This document shows positions 9,525 through 17,683 of a stretch of 64,000 nucleotides of DNA, one piece after another. The stretch's first letter is position 1. The number at the start of each line of letters is the position of its first letter. Under the pieces are notes generated by a model. The model saw nothing but the letters and a program-made list of their open reading frames with translations. It was not told the DNA's origin and did no database searches. This DNA is from Achromobacter kerstersii (GTDB lineage: Bacteria; Pseudomonadota; Gammaproteobacteria; Burkholderiales; Burkholderiaceae_B), in NCBI RefSeq assembly GCF_902859595.1, contig NZ_CADIJQ010000004.1:62001-126000 (forward strand), in the 5' to 3' direction. The position numbers and the translations under genes are program-made.

Positions 9525-10526
9525 TCATGCCGCTGACGCGCGCGGCCCGATGGTGACCCAGTACGGCGTGCGGGTGCGCACTTGCACCGGCAAGGTGGCG
9601 GGCAAGGCCGCCAGCACCGCGTCGGTATCGCTTAGCTGGAATGCGCCCGAGATGCGCAGGTGCGCTATCTCGGGGTCGCAGCGCAGGACGCCCGGGCGAT
9701 AACGCCCAAGCTCAGACGCGAACGCATCCAGCCGGAGTTGATTGGCGTAGAGCACCCCGCGCATCCAGTCGCTGGCGTGCGGGTCAGCGGGCGCCGCGTC
9801 CGAGACACCGGCCTCGGTCAAACTGCCCTGCTCGCCCGCCGACAGGCTCAGCATGCGCCCGGGGTGCGCGCCGCTTGCAAGGCGAACCTGCCCTTCTTGG
9901 ACGCTGACGTGGCATTGCCCACCCATTTGCCGGACGCAGAAACGCGACGGCGGGGCTTCAATGTCGCCCAGGCTCGTGCGCACGACGAAGGGCCGCGGAT
10001 GCAGCGATGCCTCGGCCACGGCGTGGACGGCGATCTCACCCGAGCGCAGACGCACCAGCCGCGTCGTCGCGTCAAACGCCACATCCACCGCGCTGCCGGT
10101 ATTCAGGTGCAAAGACGATCCATCGGCCAGCATCACGTCGCGCCGTTCGCCGGCCGCGCTGCGATAGTCGGCCGTCCAGTTCAACGGGTCTGCGCGCCAG
10201 GCGGCCCAGCCCACCGGGCCTGCCACCACCAGCGCCACCAACGCCTTCAAGGCCGCGCGGCGCTGCGTCAGTTCGGGCCGGTTCAGCGTCGCCATGCCAA
10301 GCGCCGTGGGGATCAGGCCGAAGCGTTCATTCACGCGTTGCGCGCGCTGCCAGGCGGTTTCGTGCTCGGCCTTGCTGGCGCGCCATTGATCGCAGGCATG
10401 CACGTCGGCATCGGTTGCGCGGCCGGAACTCAGCCGCAACAGCCAACGCGCGGCAACGCGCGCCACATTGCGTTCAACGGCGGGCAGCTCGCCCGTCTGC
10501 GTGCTCACGTCACCGCCATGATGCAT
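9525..10526 (-). CDS. hurR: FecR-family anti-sigma factor HurR
   Basis: Inner-membrane anti-sigma factor expected to hold HurI and to pass on the signal from the BhuR STN domain. The N-terminal cytoplasmic part (DUF4880 type, WLLRLSSGRATDADVHACDQW) precedes a single membrane segment near LVALVVAGPVGWAAW. The periplasmic FecR domain follows (RDVMLADGSSLHLNTGSAV, YRPGVLRCDPEIAHLRISGAF). 333 residues, normal length. Its start overlaps the hurI 3' end by 22 bp, so the two are translationally coupled. A GTG seven codons in is an alternative start. Confidence 0.92.
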   Translation of the reverse strand: MHHGGDVSTQTGELPAVERNVARVAARWLLRLSSGRATDADVHACDQWRASKAEHETAWQRAQRVNERFGLIPTALGMATLNRPELTQRRAALKALVALVVAGPVGWAAWRADPLNWTADYRSAAGERRDVMLADGSSLHLNTGSAVDVAFDATTRLVRLRSGEIAVHAVAEASLHPRPFVVRTSLGDIEAPPSRFCVRQMGGQCHVSVQEGQVRLASGAHPGRMLSLSAGEQGSLTEAGVSDAAPADPHASDWMRGVLYANQLRLDAFASELGRYRPGVLRCDPEIAHLRISGAFQLSDTDAVLAALPATLPVQVRTRTPYWVTIGPRASAA

Positions 10527-11014
10527 TGCTCGAACCCCCGGGCGATGTAGCGGTGCACCGACCGCAACGACACGTTCAGCCGCTGCGCGATTTCGCCATG
10601 GCTCAGGCCTTCCAGCTGCGCCATCAGAAACGCCTGACGCGCGGGCAAGGTCAAGCCCGCCAGCATTTCGTCGATTTCCTGCAAGGTTTCCAGAATGATC
10701 AGCCGTTGCTCGGCCGACGGCGCCACCGCTTCGGGCATCAGCGCCAGCGCTTCCAGATACGCGTTTTCGACCGACCGGCGGCGATGGTGATTCATCAGCA
10801 GCCGCTTGGCGATCGTTGTCAGGTAGGCGCGCGGTTCACGCAGCGCGTCCAGCTCGTGGCGATGGCGCAGCACCCGCACGAACGTGTCCTGGGCCAGGTC
10901 CGCCGCGTCGAAGGTGTTGCCGAGTTTGGCGCGCAACCAGTTATGAAGCCACCCATGGTGGCTTCGGTACAAAAGTTGCACGGTGTCGCCTGAAGCGAGC
11001 ACAGGGTTAGACAC
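10505..11014 (-). CDS. hurI: ECF sigma factor HurI (FecI type)
   Basis: Extracytoplasmic-function sigma factor that should direct transcription of bhuR when haem is bound outside. Sigma region 2 shows FDAADLAQDTFVRVLRH and AYLTTIAKRLLMNHHRRR; region 4 shows LPARQAFLMAQLEGLSHGEIAQRL and a helix-turn-helix ending SVHRYIARGFEQC (quoted in parts). I start it at GTG 11014, with GGGAG seven bases before, giving 169 residues. The in-frame ATG at 11059 lies at the edge of the probable Fur box and lacks a Shine-Dalgarno. The gene order hurI-hurR-bhuRSTUV matches Bordetella. Confidence 0.93.
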   Translation of the reverse strand: MSNPVLASGDTVQLLYRSHHGWLHNWLRAKLGNTFDAADLAQDTFVRVLRHRHELDALREPRAYLTTIAKRLLMNHHRRRSVENAYLEALALMPEAVAPSAEQRLIILETLQEIDEMLAGLTLPARQAFLMAQLEGLSHGEIAQRLNVSLRSVHRYIARGFEQCIMAVT

Positions 11015-11043
11015 GACAGGCTCCCGGAACGCAAAAATACAAA

Positions 11044-11058
11044 TAGCAATCAATCTCA
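11044..11058 (-). promoter_or_regulatory. Probable Fur box upstream of hurI
   Basis: Minus-strand TGAGATT-G-ATTGCTA matches 11 of 14 defined positions of the 7-1-7 Fur pattern TGAGAAT-N-ATTCTCA. It lies 30 bp before the hurI GTG, where Fur would block expression when iron is plentiful. Known regulation of hurI in Bordetella supports this; binding here is inferred. Confidence 0.55.
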
Positions 11059-11169
11059 TTCTAAATGCAAAACCATGATTCTGGTCAAGTCCGCGCGGGA
11101 TTGTGTTGCGGCGATATCATGGGGACAGACCGGCCGCAATCCGCGGCCATTCACTACCCGGACCTCGCC

Positions 11170-11637
11170 ATGTTCTATAGCGTCTTGAAATTCATCCACG
11201 TGATCGCCGTGATCCTGTGGGTTGGCGGCATGCTGTTCGCGCACTGTTTCCTGCGGCCGGCGGCCGCGAAGTTGGAACCGCCCGTGCGCTTGAAGCTGAT
11301 GGCGTCCGTGCTTGGCCCCTTTCTGAACGCCGTGCTGGTGGCCATCGTGCTGATCCTGCTGACGGGCATGTCGATGATCGGCCAAGCAGGCAGCATGGCC
11401 ACACAGTCTGGCGGCACGTTCTTCATGCCGCGCAGCTGGACGCTGATGGCCGGTGGCGGCATCGTGATGATGGTGATCTTCGGCCACATCCGCTTTGCGC
11501 TGTACAAGCGCCTGGCCGCCGCGGTGGCCGCGTCTGATTGGCCCAAAGGCGGCCAGGCCATGGCCGGCATCCGCCGCTGGGTGGGCGTGAACCTGATCCT
11601 GGGCATCGCCATCGTGGCGATCGCCTTCCTGGCCTAG
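11170..11637 (+). CDS. CopD-like integral membrane protein
   Basis: Inner-membrane protein of 155 residues with four predicted helices. The first helix holds KFIHVIAVILWVGGMLFAH, with the His and WVGGM pattern of the CopD family (PF05425); the third carries SWTLMAGGGIVMMVIFGHIRF. CopD proteins are linked to copper uptake in some bacteria, but many short stand-alone members have no defined role. The start MFYSVLKF is chosen because the upstream 35 residues have no hydrophobic or family similarity. It is divergent from hurI and followed by a hairpin. Confidence 0.75.
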   Translation: MFYSVLKFIHVIAVILWVGGMLFAHCFLRPAAAKLEPPVRLKLMASVLGPFLNAVLVAIVLILLTGMSMIGQAGSMATQSGGTFFMPRSWTLMAGGGIVMMVIFGHIRFALYKRLAAAVAASDWPKGGQAMAGIRRWVGVNLILGIAIVAIAFLA

Positions 11638-11640
11638 CCG

Positions 11641-11698
11641 GATACCAGCCGCGCCGGCCAGCTATCGGCCAAGTGGCGGCTGGTATCGGAATTCTTTT
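11641..11698 (+). terminator. Hairpin terminator candidate after the copD-like gene
   Basis: Twelve-base arms GATACCAGCCGC / GCGGCTGGTATC surround a smaller GGCC-rich inner stem and are followed by GGAATTCTTTT. It begins 4 bp after the stop codon. Confidence 0.65.
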
Positions 11699-11783
11699 GA
11701 CTGGTGCAATACCCCGTACATCCGCGGCACCCACACTGCGGATGACTCTCGCGGGTCACGTCAACAACGATAAGGGATTCCCC

Positions 11784-12644
11784 ATGATCAAACGTGCATT
11801 GCACCTGGCCGCCCTCGGCCTGTTCGCCACCTCGTTCGCCGCCCACGCCGCCGCGCCTATCGACAACAGCGCCCTGGAAAAACCCGAGTTCCGCGCCCAC
11901 AAGGCGACCTATGGCGTGGTCTACCGCCTGCCGCAAGACGTCAACGCCGTGCTGGACGCCAAGATCAACGGCACGCTCAAGCAAGACCTGTTGGCGCTGG
12001 GCCTGAAGACCGAGGCCGAAACGCCCAACATGCCGCACGTGACCGTGATGCACCTGCACAGCGCCGACCCGGAAACACCCGCCCGCATGCTGAAGGCGCT
12101 GCCCAAGCCGCCCGCCCCGTTGCAGGTGACGCTGAAAACCTTCTACCCGACCGAAGCCGCCAAGGGCGCGGGCCATCCGTGGTGGCTGGACCTGGGCGTC
12201 GTCAAAAGCGGCCAGGGTTTTGAAGACATGATGCGCTACAACACCGTGACCACCGCGGCGCTGGCCCCCTTGCGCGACGGCCCTCTGCCGCGCGTGACCG
12301 GCCCCGTCTACGCCAAGATGAGCGACGCGGGCAAGGACCTGGTCAAGACGATGGGTGTCAGCGGCGTGAACATCATGCAGGACGGCAAAGAGGTGCGCGC
12401 CCACAACCCGCACACCACGCTCGTCTACAGCATGGCGATGTACGACACCCGCCTGCAGGACGCCATGAAGCAGGAGTCCGACAAGTTCAACGCCGTGCTG
12501 CCTGAAGGCATCAACACCACCTTCAAGGACGTGTCCATCGTCGAGATCGGCTTTGCCGGTAACGTGGTGCGTGAGATCTACCGCGTCAGCCTGGAAGACG
12601 GCTCGGCCATTGATGTGGCCACCGGCAAGAAGGTCGGCGGCTAA
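11784..12644 (+). CDS. Exported protein with two HxT motifs (possible 2H phosphoesterase fold)
   Basis: Protein of 286 residues with a clear signal peptide (MIKRALHLAALGLFATSFAAHA), so periplasmic. Two motifs stand out: H85-V-T87 within NMPHVTVMHL and H210-T-T212 within NPHTTLVYSM. Paired H-x-T motifs about 125 residues apart, each followed by hydrophobic residues, are the hallmark of 2H phosphoesterases (RNA ligase/cyclic phosphodiesterase-like). Those are usually cytoplasmic, so an exported member would be unusual. I do not recognise a named family. The start is the ATG at 11784; longer readings lack a signal. It stands alone between a hairpin and the YafY regulator. Confidence 0.8.
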   Translation: MIKRALHLAALGLFATSFAAHAAAPIDNSALEKPEFRAHKATYGVVYRLPQDVNAVLDAKINGTLKQDLLALGLKTEAETPNMPHVTVMHLHSADPETPARMLKALPKPPAPLQVTLKTFYPTEAAKGAGHPWWLDLGVVKSGQGFEDMMRYNTVTTAALAPLRDGPLPRVTGPVYAKMSDAGKDLVKTMGVSGVNIMQDGKEVRAHNPHTTLVYSMAMYDTRLQDAMKQESDKFNAVLPEGINTTFKDVSIVEIGFAGNVVREIYRVSLEDGSAIDVATGKKVGG

Positions 12645-12682
12645 CGTCCCCGGGCGCGGGCGAGGCGCACGGCTTCCCGTCA

Positions 12683-12701
12683 GCTGCCACTTTATGGCAG
12701 C
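12683..12701. promoter_or_regulatory. Probable YafY operator, site 1
   Basis: Perfect dyad GCTGCCA-CTTTA-TGGCAGC, 54 bp before the YafY-type regulator start. The same arms and 5-bp spacer recur before the adjacent VOC gene (13452-13472), which suggests one regulator acting on both. Confidence 0.55.
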
Positions 12702-12754
12702 ATTGCGCGAATCCTCTCTCTGACTGCACGGGCGCTGTCCGCCCGCCCCGCCCC

Positions 12755-13444
12755 ATGTCCCGCACTGAACGTCTCCTGGACTTGCTCCAGACCTTGCGCC
12801 GCCACCGCCTGCCCGTCAGCGGGCAGCGGTTGGCGACGGAAATGGGGATCAGCCTGCGCACGCTGTATCGCGACATTGCCACGCTGCAATGCCAGGGCGC
12901 TGAAATCGAAGGCGAGCCGGGCGTGGGCTATGTGCTGCGGCCCGGCTTCATGCTGCCGCCGCTGATGTTCAGCACGGAAGAGATCGAAGCGCTGGTGCTG
13001 GGCACGCGCTGGGTGGCGGGCCGCACGGACGAACGGCTGGGGCTGGCGGCGCGCAATGCGCTGGCGAAGATTGGCGCCGTGCTGCCGCAAGAGCTGCGCG
13101 ACGAGCTGGACGCCATTCCCTTGCTGGTGGCCCCTAGCCCCTATGCAGTGATCGACCGGGTCGATGTGGCGCTGATCCGTCAGGCAATTCGCTCGGAGCT
13201 CAAGCTTGAAATCAATTATCGCGATGACAAGGGCGCGGAATCCGCGCGCGTGATCTGGCCGTTTGCGCTGGGGTTTTTCGATAGCGTGCGCATCGTCATG
13301 GCCTGGTGCGAACTGCGCGGCGACTTCCGCCATTTCCGCACCGACCGCATCGCATCCCTTGCCGCCAGCGAGCGCTATCCGCGACGCCGCCACCAGTTGT
13401 TGAAAGAGTGGCGCGCGATCAATCACGAGCCCAAGAAATGCTGA
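12755..13444 (+). CDS. YafY family regulator (HTH plus WYL domain)
   Basis: DNA-binding regulator of 229 residues. The N-terminal helix-turn-helix has VSGQRLATEMGISLRTLYRDI (residues 20-40), followed by EGEPGVGYVLRPGFMLPP, the usual linker of the YafY type. The C-terminal WYL domain has LKLEINYRDDKGAESARVIWPFALGFF, in which the WYL residues are replaced by related ones. WYL domains sense small ligands. It precedes a VOC-family gene by 69 bp, a common pairing in proteobacteria, and both genes have the same dyad in front. Confidence 0.92.
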   Translation: MSRTERLLDLLQTLRRHRLPVSGQRLATEMGISLRTLYRDIATLQCQGAEIEGEPGVGYVLRPGFMLPPLMFSTEEIEALVLGTRWVAGRTDERLGLAARNALAKIGAVLPQELRDELDAIPLLVAPSPYAVIDRVDVALIRQAIRSELKLEINYRDDKGAESARVIWPFALGFFDSVRIVMAWCELRGDFRHFRTDRIASLAASERYPRRRHQLLKEWRAINHEPKKC

Positions 13445-13451
13445 TGCACAC

Positions 13452-13472
13452 TACTGCCAAAAACTGACAGTA
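13452..13472. promoter_or_regulatory. Probable YafY operator, site 2
   Basis: Dyad TACTGCCA-AAAAC-TGACAGTA (7 of 8 arm positions pair), 42 bp before the VOC gene. It shares CTGCCA-N5-TG(G/A)CAG with the site before the regulator itself. Confidence 0.55.
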
Positions 13473-13513
13473 CCCCTGCCTACCATGAGCGCATTACCCA
13501 CCAGGAGCGCATC

Positions 13514-13933
13514 ATGTCCGAATCGAACTACGTCCTTTTTTACGTCGAAAAGCCCCAAGCCAGCGCGGCGTTCTACAGTGCGTTGCTGCAACGCCAGCCG
13601 GTTGAAAACTCGCCCACGTTTGCCCTCTTTGTGCTGGACTCCGGCCTGAAGCTGGGCTTGTGGTCACGCTACACGGTGGAGCCGGCGGCGGCCGGTCGCG
13701 GCGGCGCATCCGAACTGGCCTTCTCGGTTGCCGATGCCGACTCCGTCAACCAGCGTCATCTGGAATGGAGCCTGCGCGGGCTGCCCATTCTGCAAGCGCC
13801 CACCGATATGGATTTCGGCCGCACGTTTGTGGCGCTGGACCCGGACGGGCATCGGCTGCGTGTGTTCTCGCCGGCCCCGGCCAATGCCCCCGCAGAACCC
13901 AACGAACGCGCCGCAGCCGCCTACGCCGCGTAA
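13514..13933 (+). CDS. VOC family (glyoxalase/bleomycin-resistance-like) protein
   Basis: Protein of 139 residues with the paired beta-alpha-beta-beta-beta layout of the vicinal-oxygen-chelate fold: YVLFYVEKPQASAAFYSALL at the start and GRTFVALDPDGHRLRVFSPA near the end. PhnB/glyoxalase-like members are small-molecule enzymes or binding proteins; the substrate cannot be told. A purine-rich AGGAGCGCATC precedes the ATG. It is probably regulated by the YafY protein upstream. Confidence 0.88.
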   Translation: MSESNYVLFYVEKPQASAAFYSALLQRQPVENSPTFALFVLDSGLKLGLWSRYTVEPAAAGRGGASELAFSVADADSVNQRHLEWSLRGLPILQAPTDMDFGRTFVALDPDGHRLRVFSPAPANAPAEPNERAAAAYAA

Positions 13934-13938
13934 CGCCA

Positions 13939-13972
13939 ACGCGGGCTTGTCCCATGGCGCACGAGCCCGCGT
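13939..13972. terminator. Hairpin between convergent genes
   Basis: Nine-base arms ACGCGGGCT / AGCCCGCGT between the VOC stop and the threonine-synthase-like stop. No T-tract on either side, so termination is uncertain. Confidence 0.4.
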
Positions 13973-13978
13973 GTTCGA

Positions 13979-15115
13979 TCAAGCCGCTGCTGAAAACAAG
14001 TCCGTCATGAACTGCGTGGACTTGATGCCGGTGCCTGTCAGCAGCACCACCGTGCGTTCACGGGCCTGAATGGCGCCGCGTGCTTGCAGCACGTCCAGGG
14101 CCGCGGCGGCCGTGGCGCTGGTGGGCTCTGCATACAGGCCCGAGAGCGCCAGCTTTTTCACGGCGGCCACGATGTCGGCTTCCGGCACCGCCACCGTCTG
14201 GCCGCCACTGGCGCGCACCGCCTGCAATACCTCGCGCAAGCGCACGGGATGCTTGATGGCCGTGCCTTCCGCCACCGTCGGCAAGACCTCGCGTGGCACC
14301 GCGCCGTCTGCGCCCGCCTGAAAACTGGCGTCCACCGGCGAACAGTTCAACGGCTGCGCCACGAACAGCTTGGGCAGGCGGCGGATTTGCCCGGCCGCCA
14401 GCAGCTCGGCGAAACCGATGGCGCAGCCCAGCACATTGCTGCCGGCACCCGCCGGGATGACCACGTTGTCAGGGGCCTCGAAGCCGAAGTCTTCCCACAT
14501 CTCGTAGGCGATCGACTTGGTGCCTTGCAGGAAAAATGGCTGCCAGTTGTGGCTGGCGTAGAAGATAGCTTGCGACGCGCGTATGGCTTCGGTCTGCGAG
14601 TTCTCGCGCGGGCCTTCGATCAGGCGCACGTCGGCCCCGAACGCGCGTATCTGCCCCACCTTTGCCTGCGACGTATAGGCCGGCGCAAAAATGGTGACGC
14701 CCATGCCCGCCGCCGCGCCAAACGCCGCAATGGCGGCCCCGCCGTTGCCCGAGCTATCTTCCGCCACGGCGTGGATGCCAATCTGCCGCAACCACGACAG
14801 CATCACCGCCGCGCCACGGTCCTTGAAGCTGCACGTCGGGTTGAACCATTCCAGTTTGAAATGAGGCCGCAGGCCGCCCCAGGCGCGCTCGACCATCGGC
14901 GTGCAGCCTTCCCCCATCGACACGGGCTGCGCGATATCGGCGGGCAAGGCCGCGCGATATCGCCAGATCGAACGTTCGCGCGTATCGATGTCACCGCGCG
15001 AAATACCCGGCAGCGGCGACATCATCAACGGCGTTTGCGCGTCGGAACACCAGCGCGCATCGGTAATGGGATATTGGCCGCCGGTCAGCGGGTCAACGTA
15101 GCAAGGCTGGGACAT
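13979..15115 (-). CDS. Threonine synthase-like PLP enzyme
   Basis: Fold-type II pyridoxal-phosphate enzyme of 378 residues. The PLP lysine lies in NPTCSFKDRGAAVMLS (about residue 95). The phosphate-binding loop is SSGNGGAAIAAFGAAAGM (threonine synthases commonly have SxGNxGAA). A C-terminal VVLLTGTGIKS supports the family. Threonine synthase converts O-phosphohomoserine to threonine, but this class has many paralogues acting on other substrates. A divergent LysR gene 110 bp away suggests an inducible rather than housekeeping role. I would not name it thrC without its substrate. Confidence 0.82.
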   Translation of the reverse strand: MSQPCYVDPLTGGQYPITDARWCSDAQTPLMMSPLPGISRGDIDTRERSIWRYRAALPADIAQPVSMGEGCTPMVERAWGGLRPHFKLEWFNPTCSFKDRGAAVMLSWLRQIGIHAVAEDSSGNGGAAIAAFGAAAGMGVTIFAPAYTSQAKVGQIRAFGADVRLIEGPRENSQTEAIRASQAIFYASHNWQPFFLQGTKSIAYEMWEDFGFEAPDNVVIPAGAGSNVLGCAIGFAELLAAGQIRRLPKLFVAQPLNCSPVDASFQAGADGAVPREVLPTVAEGTAIKHPVRLREVLQAVRASGGQTVAVPEADIVAAVKKLALSGLYAEPTSATAAAALDVLQARGAIQARERTVVLLTGTGIKSTQFMTDLFSAAA

Positions 15116-15225
15116 GATGAAGGCAAAGGGGAACGGGAAAGCGCCAGTCTAGGGTGAACGTCCGCATTAGCGTTGCAATATCATGTTGCGATAAACGCAA
15201 CGGAAAACTCGCACGGAGAACCCGC

Positions 15226-16137
15226 ATGGAACGAGGCGCGCTATGGGAATACCAGGTGTTTTGCGCCGTGGCCGAACGCCAGAGCTTTGTCGTGGCGGCG
15301 CGCGCGTTGGGCGCGTCACCCAGCGCCGTGACCCGCGCGGTGCAGGCGCTGGAACGCCAGGTGGGCGCACAGCTGCTACTGCGCAGCAAGAGCAGCGTGG
15401 TACTGACCCCGCAAGGCGAAAGCTATTTTCAGTCTGCGCGTGAGCTTCTGCGCCTGGAGGCGCAGGCGCGTGATGATTTGCAGGACGCGCAAGGCGGCGT
15501 GCAAGGCCGGCTGCGTTTTTCAGCGCCCGACCTGCTGGGCGTTGCCCTGCTGCCCGCCGTGTTGCGCCGCTATGCGGACGCGCACCCCGGCGTCAGCATG
15601 GACATTGTCTATACCGACAAGGGCATCGACCCCATCGCCGAAGGCCTGGACTTTGCCATACGCGGCGGCTTCCCGGCGTCCAGCGAGCTGCTGGGCGCGC
15701 GGCTTTGGCCGTATGAGCGGCTGCTGTGCGCCAGCCCCGACTACGTGCAACGCATGGGCTTGCCGCGTGAACCCGAAGAGCTGAAGCAGCATCGGTTGGT
15801 GATGCATACCGGGCCGCGCGTGCTGAAGGACTGGCATTTGCGGCAAGACAAACGCATCGTCCGCCTGCATGCCGAGCCCGCGGTGCGCGCCAGCAGCGGC
15901 AGCGGCGTGATGGCGATGGTGCTGCAAGGCATGGGCATCGCGCGGCTGGCGGATTGGGCGGCACAACCAGAGATTGACCGCGGCGCGCTGGTGCGCGTGT
16001 GTCCGGCCTACACCGTAACGTCGGCGCAAGGCGCCGCGCCGCAGATGCATGCCGTGTACGGGTCGCGCTCGCTGCCGGCGCGCGCCCGCGCAATGCTGGC
16101 GGCCATTCGGCAAAGCATAAGCGGGCCGGGGCGCTAA
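15226..16137 (+). CDS. LysR family transcriptional regulator
   Basis: Regulator of 303 residues. The N-terminal HTH (residues 8-66) contains SFVVAARALGASPSAVTRAVQALERQVG, quoted by family pattern, and the substrate domain begins GRLRFSAPDLLGVALLPAVL. The start MERGALWEY has GGAGAA eight bases upstream; a longer frame from 15154 is unlikely. It is transcribed away from the threonine-synthase-like gene, the usual arrangement for a LysR protein and its target. The stop codon lies in the loop of a strong hairpin. Confidence 0.9.
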   Translation: MERGALWEYQVFCAVAERQSFVVAARALGASPSAVTRAVQALERQVGAQLLLRSKSSVVLTPQGESYFQSARELLRLEAQARDDLQDAQGGVQGRLRFSAPDLLGVALLPAVLRRYADAHPGVSMDIVYTDKGIDPIAEGLDFAIRGGFPASSELLGARLWPYERLLCASPDYVQRMGLPREPEELKQHRLVMHTGPRVLKDWHLRQDKRIVRLHAEPAVRASSGSGVMAMVLQGMGIARLADWAAQPEIDRGALVRVCPAYTVTSAQGAAPQMHAVYGSRSLPARARAMLAAIRQSISGPGR

Positions 16138-16150
16138 GCCCCGGCCCGCT
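16120..16150. terminator. GC-rich hairpin with the lysR stop codon in its loop
   Basis: Perfect 13-bp arms AGCGGGCCGGGGC / GCCCCGGCCCGCT around GCTAA; the TAA stop covers 16135-16137. No T-tract follows. The first arm is coding. Confidence 0.55.
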
Positions 16151-16154
16151 CGTT

Positions 16155-16202
16155 GTGCTGTCGAACTTGCTGTCGAACTTGCTGTCGATCCGGCTGTCAG
16201 CC
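16155..16202. repeat. 12-bp tandem repeat, 4 units, covering the permease stop codon
   Basis: Units GTGCTGTCGAAC, TTGCTGTCGAAC, TTGCTGTCGATC and CGGCTGTCAGCC. The minus-strand TGA stop of the permease (16197-16199) is in the last, most diverged unit. Confidence 0.9.
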
Positions 16203-17603
16203 CCGCTGACTGCGCGTCTGCAACATCACCGTTTCGCCGCGCTTCTTGAACAGCAGGAAATACAGCGCAGCCAGAATCAGCAGGAACGGCACGCCAAACA
16301 CCAGCGTCATCTTGAACACGTTGGTGAAGTACGTCGTGACCAGAATCGCCAGCATGGCCACCGCGCCCAACCAGGTCAGCACCGGAAAGCCGGGCATCCT
16401 GAATGACAGCGCCGCGCCACCCTCACGCGCCCAGCGGCGGCGGAAGAAGTAGTGCGTGATGAAGATCATCATCCATGTGAACAGCGCGCCGAACATCGAG
16501 ATGGCCATCATCAGCGTGAACGCCGTGTCGGGATACAGCACCTTCAGCACCACGGCAATTGCAATGCCGCTGGTGGACAACAGCAGCGCGTTCAACGGCG
16601 TGCCGCTACGCGTCAGGCGGCCAAACAGCGACGGCGCGTGACCGGCGCGCGACAAGCTGAACATCATGCGCGTCGTGATGTAGAGCTGGCTGTTCATGGC
16701 CGACAGCGCCGCCACCAGCACGATGAAGTTGATGACGCCCGCCGCGCCCGGAATCTCAAGCGCCAGCATCACCTTCACGAAAGGGCTGCCTTCCTTGCCC
16801 GCTTCGTTCCACGGCACAATCGCCAGAATCAGCGCCAGCGTCAGCAGATAGAAGACGACGAGCCGGACGATAGTGGCGCGAAACGCCTGCTTCACCGCGC
16901 GTTCGGGGTCTTCGGCTTCGCCCGCCGCCACCGCGATCATCTCTACGCTCAGGTAGCTGAAGATCGAAATCACGACCGCAATCCACATGCCCCACAGGCC
17001 ATTCGGGAAGAAGCCGCCATGCGACGTGTACTGCGCGACGCCATATTGCGGATTGCCCCAGACCACATACGCGCCCAGGATGATGAAGGCCACGATGGCG
17101 GTGATCTTGATCGTAGAGAACCAGTATTCGATGGTGCCAAACGCCTTGACGCTCATGGCGTTGATGACAATCAGCGCCCCCGAAAACACGCACACCCATT
17201 GCCAGCCGGGCACGTCCGGAAACCAGAAGCTCATGTACTCGGCCACCGCCGTGACTTCGGTGCCCACCGCCAGCACCACGCACGACCAGTAGGCGTAGCG
17301 CACCAGAAAGCCCGCCAGCGGGCCGATGTAGTGCTCGGCGTAGGCGCCGAATGAACCCGAGGTGGAATGCGCCACGGTCATTTCGGCCAGGCACCCCATC
17401 AGCAACAGCGTGATCAGCCCGCCGATGGCGTAGCTGATGATCACGCTGGGGCCGGCAAAGCCGATGGCGAACTTGCTGCCCAGAAAGAGGCCCGTGCCAA
17501 TGGCGCCCCCAATGGCGATCATGCTCATCTGGCCCGAGGTCAAGCGCCGCTTGAGCCCCTGTTCACGTTCGGCGATCTTGCCGAATCCTTGTTGTTTTTG
17601 CAT
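16197..17603 (-). CDS. Amino acid permease (APC superfamily)
   Basis: Inner-membrane amino-acid:proton symporter of 468 residues and about 12 helices. The first helix carries the APC signature IGGAIGTGLFLGSKFAIGFAG (quoted over residues 32-52 in family terms), and the E-rich loop AAGEAEDPERAVKQAF follows helix 6, as in AroP/PheP/GabP-type carriers. The ATG at 17603 has AGGAGGAGACA in front; an upstream frame of 23 residues is rejected. It lies 80 bp downstream of kynU on the same strand, so kynurenine, tryptophan or anthranilate-related uptake is a reasonable guess. The stop codon sits in a tandem repeat. Confidence 0.9.
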   Translation of the reverse strand: MQKQQGFGKIAEREQGLKRRLTSGQMSMIAIGGAIGTGLFLGSKFAIGFAGPSVIISYAIGGLITLLLMGCLAEMTVAHSTSGSFGAYAEHYIGPLAGFLVRYAYWSCVVLAVGTEVTAVAEYMSFWFPDVPGWQWVCVFSGALIVINAMSVKAFGTIEYWFSTIKITAIVAFIILGAYVVWGNPQYGVAQYTSHGGFFPNGLWGMWIAVVISIFSYLSVEMIAVAAGEAEDPERAVKQAFRATIVRLVVFYLLTLALILAIVPWNEAGKEGSPFVKVMLALEIPGAAGVINFIVLVAALSAMNSQLYITTRMMFSLSRAGHAPSLFGRLTRSGTPLNALLLSTSGIAIAVVLKVLYPDTAFTLMMAISMFGALFTWMMIFITHYFFRRRWAREGGAALSFRMPGFPVLTWLGAVAMLAILVTTYFTNVFKMTLVFGVPFLLILAALYFLLFKKRGETVMLQTRSQRG

Positions 17604-17683
17604 TGTCTCCTCCTGTCCTGCGCTCTCTGTATTTATAGATATGTGGCCGATAGGGCCTGCGCGATAAGGCAACGCTTAGCCGT

